The notes under the pieces: model-generated
The model's input: only the letters and a program-made list of their open reading frames with translations
The model's database searches: none
Told to the model about the DNA's origin: nothing
From: Emmonsiellopsis sp. PD_33
Lineage: Eukaryota; Ascomycota; Eurotiomycetes; Onygenales; Ajellomycetaceae
Direction: 5' to 3'
Length of the DNA: 64,000 nucleotides
NCBI GenBank assembly: GCA_032988165.1
Contig: JANTQF010000159.1
Location: 1 to 64,000 of the forward strand
Shown here: one piece after another, positions 34,352 to 44,229 of the stretch
Layout: every line of letters starts with the position of its first letter
Numbering within the stretch: the first letter of the stretch is position 1
Position numbers and translations under genes: made by a program

Positions 34352-36376
34352 ATGTTTAATCATCTGGGGCTTTTCAAAGATGTCGCTTGTCCAGAGGGGG
34401 ATCGATGCGCGCTTCTAAACTGCATCTTCTCACACACGGACAAAGAATCTATCCCTGTTTCTGTTGTTCCTTTGGCAGCCACCATTCCCGCCCCCGAACC
34501 CGTTATAGATTCTGCAGATGACGAACCATTGCGAAAGAGAAGGCGAATAGGTGATATCAACGAGGCTAGACCAGCTGTTTCAGCCAGAGTCAATGATGGA
34601 AACCCAAGATTGGGCACGAAAAGCGGCGGGGCTGTGAAAGATGTCAAAGAAGTACCAGCCAGGAATGTCTCCTCTGACAGCATTCAAAATTTGAAGTCCG
34701 TAACAAAAGCTGTTTCTCCGCCGCCTATGTCTCGTCGACCAAGCTCTGAGATATCTCGACAGAAAGGGCCAGAGACGCCCCCGGCAACGCGAAATGGCAC
34801 TACACCTCAAAGACATGTTAAAAAAGAAACTTTAAACCCGAGACATATCCTCAAACCACCAGCCTCACACACAGTTCGAATGTCCATTCTGGTGAAGTTG
34901 CACGATGCCATGGTCCAACTCAATAATCAAGTTATCAAAGAAAACGACCAATCAAAAAAGCACCTTGTCCTCTCTACAGATGAATTGGTGGCAATGGCTC
35001 TGGACGAAGAGGAAAAAGTGGCAAAGGAGAATCCCTCGGTTTACGCAAATATTATCAAGTTGCGCATTACAAGGCTTAGAAAGATGATGAGACAAGAGTG
35101 GGAAAACGAGGTTTCGGCCTATATCCAGGCCAAATTCGCCCCGGCAGGGGTGAATACACCCAAGAAGCCCGATCAGGAAATATCTACCGGTTTAACCGCA
35201 CAGGGAGAAATTGCCGTCCTTTCAAAGCTCCGTGCGTCCTCTCAAGTCCTAGCCAAGGCCGGGTACGTCACCACGCCTCCAACGGATGAAGAAGTCGATG
35301 GAGCCAAGCGCGGCGCAGAGGCAGCTCAGGGATGGGAGCAGTGTGAACGGTGCAGTGGTAGATTCCAGGTTTTCCCAGGTCGAAGGGAGGATGGTCTTTT
35401 AGCCTCCGGCGGCCCATGCACATATCACCATGCCAAACCCCTCCGACCTCAGAAACAGAAGACGGACCACATCACCGGTCACAAGGAGTCATACTATCCA
35501 TGCTGCAAAGAAACAGTCGGGACGTCGCCCGGATGCACAAAGTCCGAATGGCACGTCTTCAAAGTATCCGAAGTCAAACGTCTCGCTGCCGTCCTCCAGT
35601 TCAAAGAAACACCCCGGCAGCCAAATAAAGGTGCCCTCCCGCCCGTCTGCTTCGACTGCGAAATGGGATATACCACTCTTGGCCTCGAACTCATCCGTCT
35701 CACCGCCATCTCCTGGCCGGAGGGCAAAATGCTCCTCGACATCCTCGTCAAACCCATCGGCGAAGTCCTCGACCTAAACTCACGTTACTCAGGCGTGCGG
35801 CCGGAGCATTTCGCAAACGCCATCCCATACACCGCTACCACCAGTACCACACCTCCCGCTCCAATTCCCTCATCATCATCCTCCTCCTCCTCTGCTTCCA
35901 AACCCTCACCCCTCCCCATCGTCGACTCCCCCACCACCGCCCGCACCCTCCTCTTCCAACTAATCCAACCCGAAACCCCCCTAATCGGGCACGCGCTCGA
36001 AAACGACTTAAACTCATGCCGCATCATCCATCCGACCGTCGTCGACACGGTATTGCTCTACCCGCACCCAGCAGGCTTGCCGTTCCGCTTCGGTCTGCGT
36101 ACGCTGGCGCGCAAGTTCCTGAACCGGCATATACAGACGGGTGGCGGTGACATGGGGCATGATTCGATGGAGGATGCAAGGGCTACGGGCGATTTGGTTA
36201 GGGTTAAGGTGAGGGAGGTGTGGAAGGGGATGAAGCGGGTGGGATGGGAGATGAGTGAGGGGGGTGAGTTGGTGAGGCCTGAGGGGATGGCAGATGGGGA
36301 TGAGGATGGGGATGAAGGTGGTTGGACAGAGGTTTTAGGGAAGGGGGCGGGGTTGAAGAGGAAGGGGGGTGGATAG
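34352..36376 (+). CDS. REX3: RNA exonuclease of the Rex3/REXO1 type (DEDDh)
   Basis: 3'-to-5' exoribonuclease that trims the ends of small structured RNAs; yeast Rex3 matures RNase MRP RNA. Single exon, 674 residues. The N-terminus begins MFNHLGLFKDVACPEGDRCA, then LLNCIFSH: a CCCH zinc finger of spacing C-x5-C-x4-C-x3-H. A disordered Pro/Ser/Lys region follows to ~170, then a helical segment. A cysteine-rich patch (CERCSGRFQV, CTYHHAK, YYPCCKETV, CTKSEWHVF) precedes the nuclease. Catalytic motifs: Exo I FDCEMGY (~434-440), Exo II HALENDLN (~546), Exo III HDSMEDA (~602) with the DEDDh histidine. All four acids are present. Between Exo I and II sits a ~40-residue Thr/Pro/Ser insertion (SSSSSSSSAS) that would loop out of the fold. 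The C-terminus is Gly/Asp-rich. The gene symbol follows yeast; orthology to Rex3 rather than another Rex is probable, not certain. Confidence 0.9.
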   Translation: MFNHLGLFKDVACPEGDRCALLNCIFSHTDKESIPVSVVPLAATIPAPEPVIDSADDEPLRKRRRIGDINEARPAVSARVNDGNPRLGTKSGGAVKDVKEVPARNVSSDSIQNLKSVTKAVSPPPMSRRPSSEISRQKGPETPPATRNGTTPQRHVKKETLNPRHILKPPASHTVRMSILVKLHDAMVQLNNQVIKENDQSKKHLVLSTDELVAMALDEEEKVAKENPSVYANIIKLRITRLRKMMRQEWENEVSAYIQAKFAPAGVNTPKKPDQEISTGLTAQGEIAVLSKLRASSQVLAKAGYVTTPPTDEEVDGAKRGAEAAQGWEQCERCSGRFQVFPGRREDGLLASGGPCTYHHAKPLRPQKQKTDHITGHKESYYPCCKETVGTSPGCTKSEWHVFKVSEVKRLAAVLQFKETPRQPNKGALPPVCFDCEMGYTTLGLELIRLTAISWPEGKMLLDILVKPIGEVLDLNSRYSGVRPEHFANAIPYTATTSTTPPAPIPSSSSSSSSASKPSPLPIVDSPTTARTLLFQLIQPETPLIGHALENDLNSCRIIHPTVVDTVLLYPHPAGLPFRFGLRTLARKFLNRHIQTGGGDMGHDSMEDARATGDLVRVKVREVWKGMKRVGWEMSEGGELVRPEGMADGDEDGDEGGWTEVLGKGAGLKRKGGG

Positions 36377-36947
36377 TAGATGGATATTTGAGCGATAAGG
36401 AGCGCCGGGCAATAAGCAGAACGATGTTATTTTTTTACTTTCAGACATTTTCTGGTTTATTATCTATCCCATGATAGCTAACCATGGGCTTGTTGATTTA
36501 AAATATATACCCCGCCAAATACTGCTTGGATAGCTTATGCCATGCGATGGCAATACAGTCATACCACTGGTACAGGGTCCCTGCTCCCTACTTACGGCAT
36601 ACTATCCCCTTACCTATGCAGAACGTGCCTACTCAGAGCTACGTCACAAGAAGCAGACACACAACAGACGCAAGAACAAATCACAGACGGAAAACTTTTT
36701 GATTGACTTAGATTCACGTCTCACATCCCCCTCTGAAGAACGGGGGGCGACGGCGGCCGAGAGAAACTAACCCCTCACCACCCATCTATCCACCCCGCCC
36801 AATCCACGAAGAAAGGAAGCTAGACACAGAGTGATGACCCCAAGAGTGTCACCCCCTTATCAAACCCAAACCATCAGGCCAATTCCCCATCACCCCCCCG
36901 GATTATTCCACTAACAAGTTTAACTAGTTAAGTTAGGAATAAATAAT
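36377..36947. other. Convergent 3' intergenic region
   Basis: Between the 3' ends of the RNA exonuclease (+) and eL22 (-) genes. No gene; it must contain both polyadenylation regions. Confidence 0.5.
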
Positions 36948-37810
36948 CTAATCCTCATCCTCCTCAGCCTCGTCATTGACGACATTGTAGAAGCGGAGCT
37001 CATAGACACCCTTGGCGGTGGAGACGACACGGAGCCAGTCGCGCAGCTGCTGCTTCTTGAGGAACTTCTTCGTCCTGTTATCCAACACGGGTTAGCCACA
37101 AATTCACCCCCCCCCCTTCAAATAAGGTATAAATATACAAGGCACGGGAAAATACGTACAGGTACTTAAGATACCGTCCGGAGAAGGGGATGTGAGTGAC
37201 GACCTCGATCTTTCCATCGCCAGTCTGGGCGATCTGGACGGAGTCGCCGAGGTTGCCGACGCGGCCCTCGACCTTGATGCGGTCGTGGAGGAACTTCTCG
37301 AAGGCGGAGACGTCGAAGATCTTGTCGTTGGCGGGTTGGGAGGCGTTGATGATGTACTGTTTTTTTTTTTTGTCATGGGTTAGTTACGGGAGGGGATAGA
37401 TAGTAGAGAGGGAGGGGAAAATAGAACACATACCTTCTTCGTCACCTTCTGAACCTTGCGGGCCTATTTATAATCGCCATAGAACCGAGATGCGGTGGGT
37501 TTTCGTTAGCCTACTGTTCCTATTACAGAATATTTTTCGGAATAGACAGGAGAGAATTTTCTTCTCTTCTGTTTTTCCCTTGAGGCTGATTCTTCTCCCC
37601 TTTGGCCCGTTCAATTCCCTCCCCAGCACCCCCTCCAGCCTCTAACCTCCCCTCTCGGTATGAGAGGGTAGGATAATCTGAGACAGGACGGGACGGGACG
37701 AGAAAGGGAACGCAAGGCCAAAGGAAAAAAGCGCCAGCTCAAGGGGGAACAGCAAAGCGGTTATTGTGGGTGGTTGATCGCGAGGAGGGACATACAGTTT
37801 GGGGGGCCAT
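36948..37810 (-). CDS. RPL22: 60S ribosomal protein eL22
   Basis: Cytosolic large-subunit ribosomal protein. Four exons, 37810-37796 (MAPQT), 37463-37434 (ARKVQKVTKK), 37356-37160 and 37074-36948, join in frame to 122 residues, the normal length. Family features: YIINASQPANDKIFDVSAFE and DRIKVEGRVGNLGD, the central IEVVTHIPFSGRYLKYL strand pair, the Lys-rich TKKFLKKQQLRDWLRVVST helix, and an acidic tail NDEAEEDED. The first intron (332 bases) is much longer than others here, as is usual for fungal ribosomal protein genes and often regulatory. Short 5' exons make this gene easy to miss. The acceptor before exon 3 follows a run of 12 A on the coding strand. Confidence 0.95.
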
Positions 37811-38204
37811 TGCGAATGGATGAGGGGGGAATCGGATTCCTGGGAATTGAGGGTTTGGGTAGGGGGTAAAAAGTGGTTGGCCGCAAAGAAGTTGGAGATC
37901 CTGCGGAATGGAGATTCGTTTTTTTTTTTTTTCGTCTGGCTTGGATGGAGGTTGATGTCGTTGATGCGGCTCAAACAGGCTGTGGGTGCAAGTCTTGGCG
38001 GCTAGGGCTAGGGTATGCAGATCACGTGGCTGTATTTGTGTTCGGTTCTGCGGTTGGGAGGAGGATGTTGGGCTTGGAATTATTTCGATTTATGAGAAGA
38101 TAACATGTCAAGAAGAATTAGTGATTGATGGGATATGGTGGCCTCTTTCATGCACAGATGTTGTGTTGTTCAGCCCACTGCGATGAGATCTCTTATCCAA
38201 GGAG
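37811..38204 (-). promoter_or_regulatory. eL22 upstream region up to the retrotransposon
   Basis: Unique DNA between the eL22 start and the first target-site duplication. It has a T-run at 37919-37932, expected of a ribosomal protein promoter. The retroelement insertion begins about 400 bases upstream of the start codon. Confidence 0.45.
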
Positions 38205-38209
38205 CCCCT
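38205..38209. repeat. Target-site duplication, copia element 1, left (CCCCT)
   Basis: Perfect 5-base direct repeat with 43865-43869, directly outside the LTRs; 5 bp is the usual size for Ty1/copia integration. Confidence 0.85.
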
Positions 38210-38376
38210 TATCGGCGTTGTACATTGCTTCATGAGGTACGAATTGAATGATATTGTAAAACTAATGGTGGTTCATAGGAACCCTAGCTATTTTGTATGA
38301 GGGAATGTGGGTGGCTGTGTAAATGCTAATTCTAAGCAAGATTGCATGAATATGAGATATCTTGGGATTCCCAACA
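38210..38376 (-). repeat. 3' LTR of copia element 1
   Basis: 167 bp; in element orientation starts TGTTGGG and ends CCGATA. It pairs with 43698-43864 with about 13 mismatches by eye, all transitions. The polypurine tract (reading AGGGGGGTG on the minus strand, about 38377-38386) directly precedes it. Confidence 0.9.
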
Positions 38377-38386
38377 CACCCCCCTA
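38377..38386 (-). other. Polypurine tract of copia element 1
   Basis: Purine-rich AGGGGGGTG on the minus strand immediately upstream of the 3' LTR; it would prime plus-strand cDNA synthesis. Confidence 0.65.
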
Positions 38387-41300
38387 GTGCGCACCGCACT
38401 GTTTAATGAACGTAATGAGGCCAGTTGTACTGCCTAAATAGGAAATAAAAATTAAAATAATGTGGTGGCACAGGTGTTGAATATCCAGCTGGGTGAGTTC
38501 CTCATAGGAATCAAAAATCAACAAAAACATATGAAAACAATGAAAATAAACAAATTAATCTTTTCCCCCCAGATCTTGCTGTATATCAATGAGATCAGTA
38601 ATATTAATGATACCAAGGTATTTGAGGAAGTTTTAATATTTCTGCAGTGGGAAACCCTTTATCAGGCCATCTGCAGGCATCTCTGCTGTAGGGACCCAGG
38701 TTATATTAATATCAGAGCTTTGAACTTACTTGTGAAGCCAACTGCTGTGTATATCAATATGGTGAAGATACATATTAATCTGTGGATTACTCTTATTCAA
38801 TAGCCCTACTGTTTGAGTGTTATCACATTTGATAGAGACCTTATACTCAGAATTAAATTGAATTTGGGTGAGAAATTGCTTCTACCACATAACCTCTTAT
38901 CTGGCATGCAATATAGTGAGAAGTTCAGCCTCTATTATGAAGGTAGTTACTGTAGCCTGCTAAGTAGATTTCCAATCAACTGGGCTACCATACATTTTGA
39001 ATAGATATCTAGTTGTAAACTGGCAGTTAGCATTATCCATAAAGCTAGCATTGCTAGAGTATTCAATGACTTTAGGATTTGTATTGGAATTTGATGGTGT
39101 AGTTGAATTCACAGGTGGATTCATTGATTATTTAAGTAGGGATCTATCATACCTACTATCATATTAGATAGTGTAGTTTCACATATCTTGTAGATAAATG
39201 ATGATGTGATTTATCTTGATTAAATGAATGTCTGATGAATTCTATATGAAGAATGCAAGCTTCAATGCAGTATAGGTAATATCAAGCCTTGCAATAATGG
39301 CTGGATAGATGTAAGATCCAACATGTTGCTGGTAGTGATGGATTTTTATGGGGATTGATTTGGCCTTGTAGGCCTTAAGTTTTGTGCCTGTAAGAGGTAC
39401 TTCATGAGTTTGCAGGGACTACTCAAGGTGATATGTAGCTACTAACTTATTGATATAGGAATTAAGGTAGATTTAGAGCTTCAAATTCACTCTATCTCAG
39501 ATAATATGGGTGTTTAAGAATCAATATAATTCTCTCATATCATAAATCTTATACATGTTCATGAGTTCTCAAACCATCTAATCCCTCTCATCTTTATCAT
39601 CCTCATCCAAAAGAGTAATGAAATCATCAACATAGAAGAAAATGATTATTTGATCATTTGAAAAGAGGCATCTATTATCAGGTAAAGGGGTAAATCCTAT
39701 ATGTAGCAGTGTTTTTGTGACTTCATTCAACTAAAACAGTGGTGAGTGATGTAATCTGTATAGACCTTTTTTCAATTTGAGCAAGGTAAGAGATTATTAC
39801 AGTAAAGCAAGGCCTGGAAGCCTCCATCATCTATCTGGCAGTTTGTAATAGACCTCCTTGTTGATATCACTATTTGTAAAGGCATTTATACTGTCAAGCT
39901 GCTTGGTATCAAGATTAAAAGCTGCTGTTATTGCCATTAACACATAGTATGTTCTGCCAGTGAGTGTATGAGCTCTTGTATCTTTTTTACTGGGAGGTTG
40001 AAGGTTGCCTTGAACACAGATATGTGCTTTGAACTTATTGAGAAATCTATCATCATTGAATTTATATGTAAACACTCAGTATAGGGGGATCACTGACACA
40101 TTTTTGGACAGCCTAGGCACTATTTTGTATGTATCCTTCTGGGTAATCATCTCCCATTCCTGGATTGTGGCATTAATGAAATCCTCACTATATTTGTGTG
40201 TTTTTAATGAGTTCCAATGATTTGGTGGCAGTGGGAGTTTATCTCTATGCAATCACATGTTGCTCTCTTTCTGAGGCATGAGGTTCATAATTGTGCTGAA
40301 TATCACATAAAACTGCTGAGAAAGGTCATTTTTTGCACATTTAATTCCATTAAAGTATATAGTATGTCTAATGTGTTTGCTAGAGACTATATTTGATTCA
40401 TTAAAGTCTGCAGAGATCTCATGCACCCATGGCACTCAATTTGGTTGATTAAAGAGACCTAGGGGTAAGATATTGAGTAGTTCAGGCAGTTGAGGTTGCT
40501 CAGGCACCTCCTTGCATTTACTTAGTAAGGCCTGCAGTTCACTCTGCAACTAGCTGCTGAGATCATTAGATTTAATAATCTCTCTACCAACCTGTTCATC
40601 TACCTGCTCACCCCCCTGAACCTGCAGTTTTAGTGTTGGTTTAGATGTCAAAGGTTCATTTGCATCTCTTTAACTGTTTTTATTGTCTTTATCACCAGAT
40701 TCAGCCATTTTTTCTGTTTGTTTAACATCTCCAGGGCAGAAAACATCTATATCAGCAGAATCCAGCATCTCATTCCATTTATAGACCTCAGAGATTACAG
40801 GCTCTAAAATAGGTGTTTACAACACCTCAGCAATCTTATCTGTAATGAACTCTCACAGTAGCTCTTCAATATGAGGTTTCTGCAGGTCAAATTGAACCAA
40901 TTCATTAAACACCACATCTCTGATCCTTATAATGTGTTGTAAGTGCAGAATTCAAATCCTCCAGATATTCATTAAATCATATTTAATAAGATAATCAACA
41001 TGTGCTCTAGATTCTAGCTTTAAAGCTCTCATATAATTGAGAACTTCATCTGGAATCTTCACATACATATAACATTCATATACATGTAGGTGAGCAAATG
41101 AAGGCTTGCCAGGGAGGTTGAGATGCTCCTATAAAGTCAGCAATGATGACTTCCACCTCAATAGGTGTATAGGGATTCAATTAATAAGATAGCTGGCCAC
41201 CATATATATTTTGAGTAAGAGCTCTGAGGGTAAGCATCCATCTATCCACAAGCATCTAGCTTTTTTAATTAATAGCATGCCTGCATGTTCAGCTGCACCA

Positions 41301-43684
41301 TTCTATTCATACATATATTCTGATGAGAACTCTTTTGAGAGGCCTTCTTCTAGGATCCACTCATCTATCTCATCCAAATACATGCTTGTCTTGTTGTCAA
41401 CACATATAATCTTAACATCTATATTGAACTGGCATTTGATCCATTTCACCACTGCAGGGAGAGCTTTCTTGAGTTTGGACTTATAAACTACATTTTGTAT
41501 GATCTGGAACCATAAGAAATTGCATGTAAAATGCATCATCCACTGCTGATCATAGTAGCAACCTTTCTTATTCTCTATAAGGTCAATATGGAGGCATTTA
41601 AACAGTTTGGTGGAGTAGACATGTAGTCTGCAAGATATCTGATTTTTCACTTTCAAGAGCTTACACATTTGACAGCAACATGCAACTTCTTGTAGGTGAG
41701 AATCCAACTCTTTCTCCCCCCCTTCCATGAACTTGCCTACTATAATTATACCTTCAGACACATTCTGCAGGTAAGTAATTAAGGCCTTGAAACCATGTCC
41801 CAGTCATCTATGCTAAATCTCCACTGATATCATTAAAATCTTTAGGGCCTCTAAATGCTTCCTATATTCAGCAAGGGCAGAGAATATTGACATCAGTATA
41901 GCATTCAAGCACAGATTATATTCTAGGCACATGAGGTTGCCTCTCCATGTAAGTAATGCCCAAGGCTTCCCATTATCTCTTAATGTCATCATCTCCATGT
42001 GCAGCAAGATTCCTTTCACAAACAGTCTCACCCAACTAAAGATATTCATATGAAAATTTGGAATATACATCATGTTGAATAGCATGGCTACAAAGCATTT
42101 TCAGGTCATCAGATTCATGAGATATATGACAGCAGTTCTATAACCTTGAATTTTTGTATAGGAGTTATCTGTATAGAATGACACATTGTGTTCCTCTATG
42201 AAATTGATAAATCTGGACCTGTCATTGCAAATATGAAATTCTTCACCCATATCATACACCCAGCTATCTCTTAATGAATAATTTAATGAGCTAGATTCAG
42301 CACTTAAGATTAATGATCTGTCTGCAGCTTCACAGGAGGTTAAAGGTATTTAATAAACAATTGAGAGATTCATCTGCAGGCCTGCACTGGTCTTATCATT
42401 CACCTTCTCAATCTCTGCCTCAATCTTTGCCTTGACTTTCTTGTCCTTCAACACTTCATCTACCTTTTTACACATATTGTCATATCCCATGAACCACTCA
42501 GGCCTCAACATAGAGTTGAGATATCAGCAAGTTCCTGCTGAGTGCCTGGGCCTGCTGCAGATACACAGATCATGAGTCTTTTTACCCTTCTTTTTCAAAT
42601 CTTTATTAGCTTCCTTTTGCAAGTCTTTTGCAGGCAGATTCATGTCATCAGCAGAGTCTTCCTTTTCTCTACCCAGGCCACCAAAGGTTGCAAAAACAGC
42701 ATTATAACCATTTTTTAAGACTCCCATCTCACAGTATCAAATTTTAATCTCTCTAACTAATCATTCTAGATTAATGACATTCATGCCCATCTTTTTGTTA
42801 TATGAGACAACAGATCTAAATCCTTCAGCAATCATTGGATCAATTGCTCAGTTAGCTGTCAAAAAATCACTCTCTAGGTTGAATAGATCCCTGATCTTCA
42901 CATTTCATATCTCTTCATAGATCATAGACTAGTCATCTAATCATTTTTTGATGTTCTTACTATTTGGTTTCTTCATCAGAGTATTATATCAATCTCTGAC
43001 TTCATTTTTTCAATCTTCAGTAGTGAGAGAGAGATAATATCACAGCACTTTGATGATATCTTTAATGTGAGTATTACCCACCTTCATGACATGCTCTATC
43101 TCTACTCTCAAAACTGATGTTGTAATGATGTCATACATCTTATTCATAGCCATTTGACATTTTTTGTACACTGCTGCCTGTTTTTCAAATGATTTTTTGA
43201 ATTCACTATCCTCAATCTCAGATTCTTCTACTTCCAGCCAATAATCTTTCTTTATTAAATCAATATAATTGCAAACTCCATGATTGCTTGCTATCAATAC
43301 AATGTTCATATACTAAATCTCCTAATTCTTGCTGTTCTTCAGCATCACTATCATATGTCAGATAGTGGCATCAGACATGGTGAGGTAGATGGATAGAGCT
43401 CTGAGAGCTCTACTTTTTCAGTTTTTAGATCATTAGAGGCACTTGCATGGCCCTGTTTTTTTGATTAATATAAAGCTTCTGGCATTCTCAAAAGCTTGGT
43501 TTGTTGGGTGTATAGAGCCTGCAGCTCTGTTTTTTGATGGATCCTGTGGATCCTAGGGGATGTTCCTGTGGGTCTTTTTCAGAGGATATTGCTATTTCAT
43601 GTGAAAAGCATGTGGTATAGGGTGAAAAAAGATGAAATGATGATAATAATGATAAAAATCAAGTCAAATATGCAATGGAAATTA

Positions 43685-43697
43685 CTGGGCTCATAAC
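43685..43697 (-). other. Primer-binding site of copia element 1
   Basis: GTTATGAGCCCAG on the minus strand, touching the 5' LTR. It is complementary to the anticodon arm of initiator tRNA-Met (CUCAUAAC around the CAU anticodon), the internal 'half-tRNA' priming known for Drosophila copia. It is identical to the site in element 2. Confidence 0.8.
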
Positions 43698-43864
43698 TAT
43701 TAGCATTGTACATTGCTTCATGAGGTACAAATTGAATGATATTGTAAAACTAATGGTGGTTCATAGGAACCCTAGCTATTTTGTATGAGGAAATGTGGGT
43801 GGCTGTGTAAACACTAATTCTAAGTGAGATTGCACAAATATGAGATATCTTGGGATTCCTGACA
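43698..43864 (-). repeat. 5' LTR of copia element 1
   Basis: 167-bp partner of the repeat at 38210-38376. It is followed in element orientation by the primer-binding site, so it is the 5' copy. Ends at the right-hand CCCCT duplication. Confidence 0.9.
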
Positions 43865-43907
43865 CCCCTCTTCTTATCACAGTTGTAGATTCTGCCTGCT
43901 TGCTGGG
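43865..43907. other. 43-bp remnant of the original locus between two retrotransposons
   Basis: Begins with the CCCCT duplication of element 1 (43865-43869) and ends with the CTGGG duplication of element 2 (43903-43907). The 33 bases between are all that is left of the host DNA at this point. Confidence 0.8.
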
Positions 43908-44217
43908 TATGAGAGATCATAGCATAGGTAGGTGAAAGAAAAGAGGAGATGTTCAATTGATTCAACTATCTAAGAGGGCAAATTTCACCACTATTTATAA
44001 TTCCTCAGCATGTGATAGCCAGAGATCACAAAAATGAGAAAACCTAGTAAAATAGGTGTAGAAAACCACTGAAATGATCAGAAGATATTACTATATGAGA
44101 AAAACAGAGGAAAAATCTATATATCTAAAAATGAAAGATGGTGAGTGTGAGGATTGAATATGTGTAATTCTTTAGAGGTTTAAGTGCTTAATAGTGTGTC
44201 ACCCCTGTATTCTCACA
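43908..44217 (-). repeat. 3' LTR of copia element 2
   Basis: 310 bp, in element orientation TGTGAGAATAC...CTCTCATA. The CpG-containing stretch kept in the other LTR is here turned into TpG/TpA. A GTAAGGGGGTA polypurine tract lies just upstream (44218-44229). Confidence 0.9.
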
Positions 44218-44229
44218 TACCCCCTTACT
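44218..44229 (-). other. Polypurine tract of copia element 2
   Basis: Minus-strand GTAAGGGGGTA abutting the 3' LTR, analogous in place and composition to that of element 1. Confidence 0.6.

Larger units (their letters stand above)
38210..43864 (-). mobile_element. Ty1/copia LTR retrotransposon, element 1 (RIP-inactivated)
   Basis: Full-length 5,655-bp element on the minus strand: 167-bp LTRs at both ends and 5-bp target duplications. Internal order in transcription sense: gag-like (~43310-42360, with zinc-knuckle-like CICSRPRHSAGTC at 42570-42524), protease-like (~42300-42000), GAG-pre-integrase/integrase (~41765-41250; CQMCKLLKVKN, LHIDLI, then the DN and NGAAEH positions), reverse transcriptase (~40075-39500; ICVQGNLQPP, LMAITAAFNLDTKQLDSINAF, catalytic YVDD at 39634-39623). 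PR-IN-RT order identifies copia rather than gypsy. Many in-frame TAG/TAA and frame interruptions mean no protein can be made. Very low CpG and high A+T indicate RIP. Confidence 0.9.

Noticed and set aside
43864..43910. A third LTR element whose 3' LTR would be 43698-43864
   Set aside because: The purine-rich stretch beside that LTR first looked like a second polypurine tract, but matching CCCCT duplications at 38205 and 43865 show that it is simply the outer flank of element 1.
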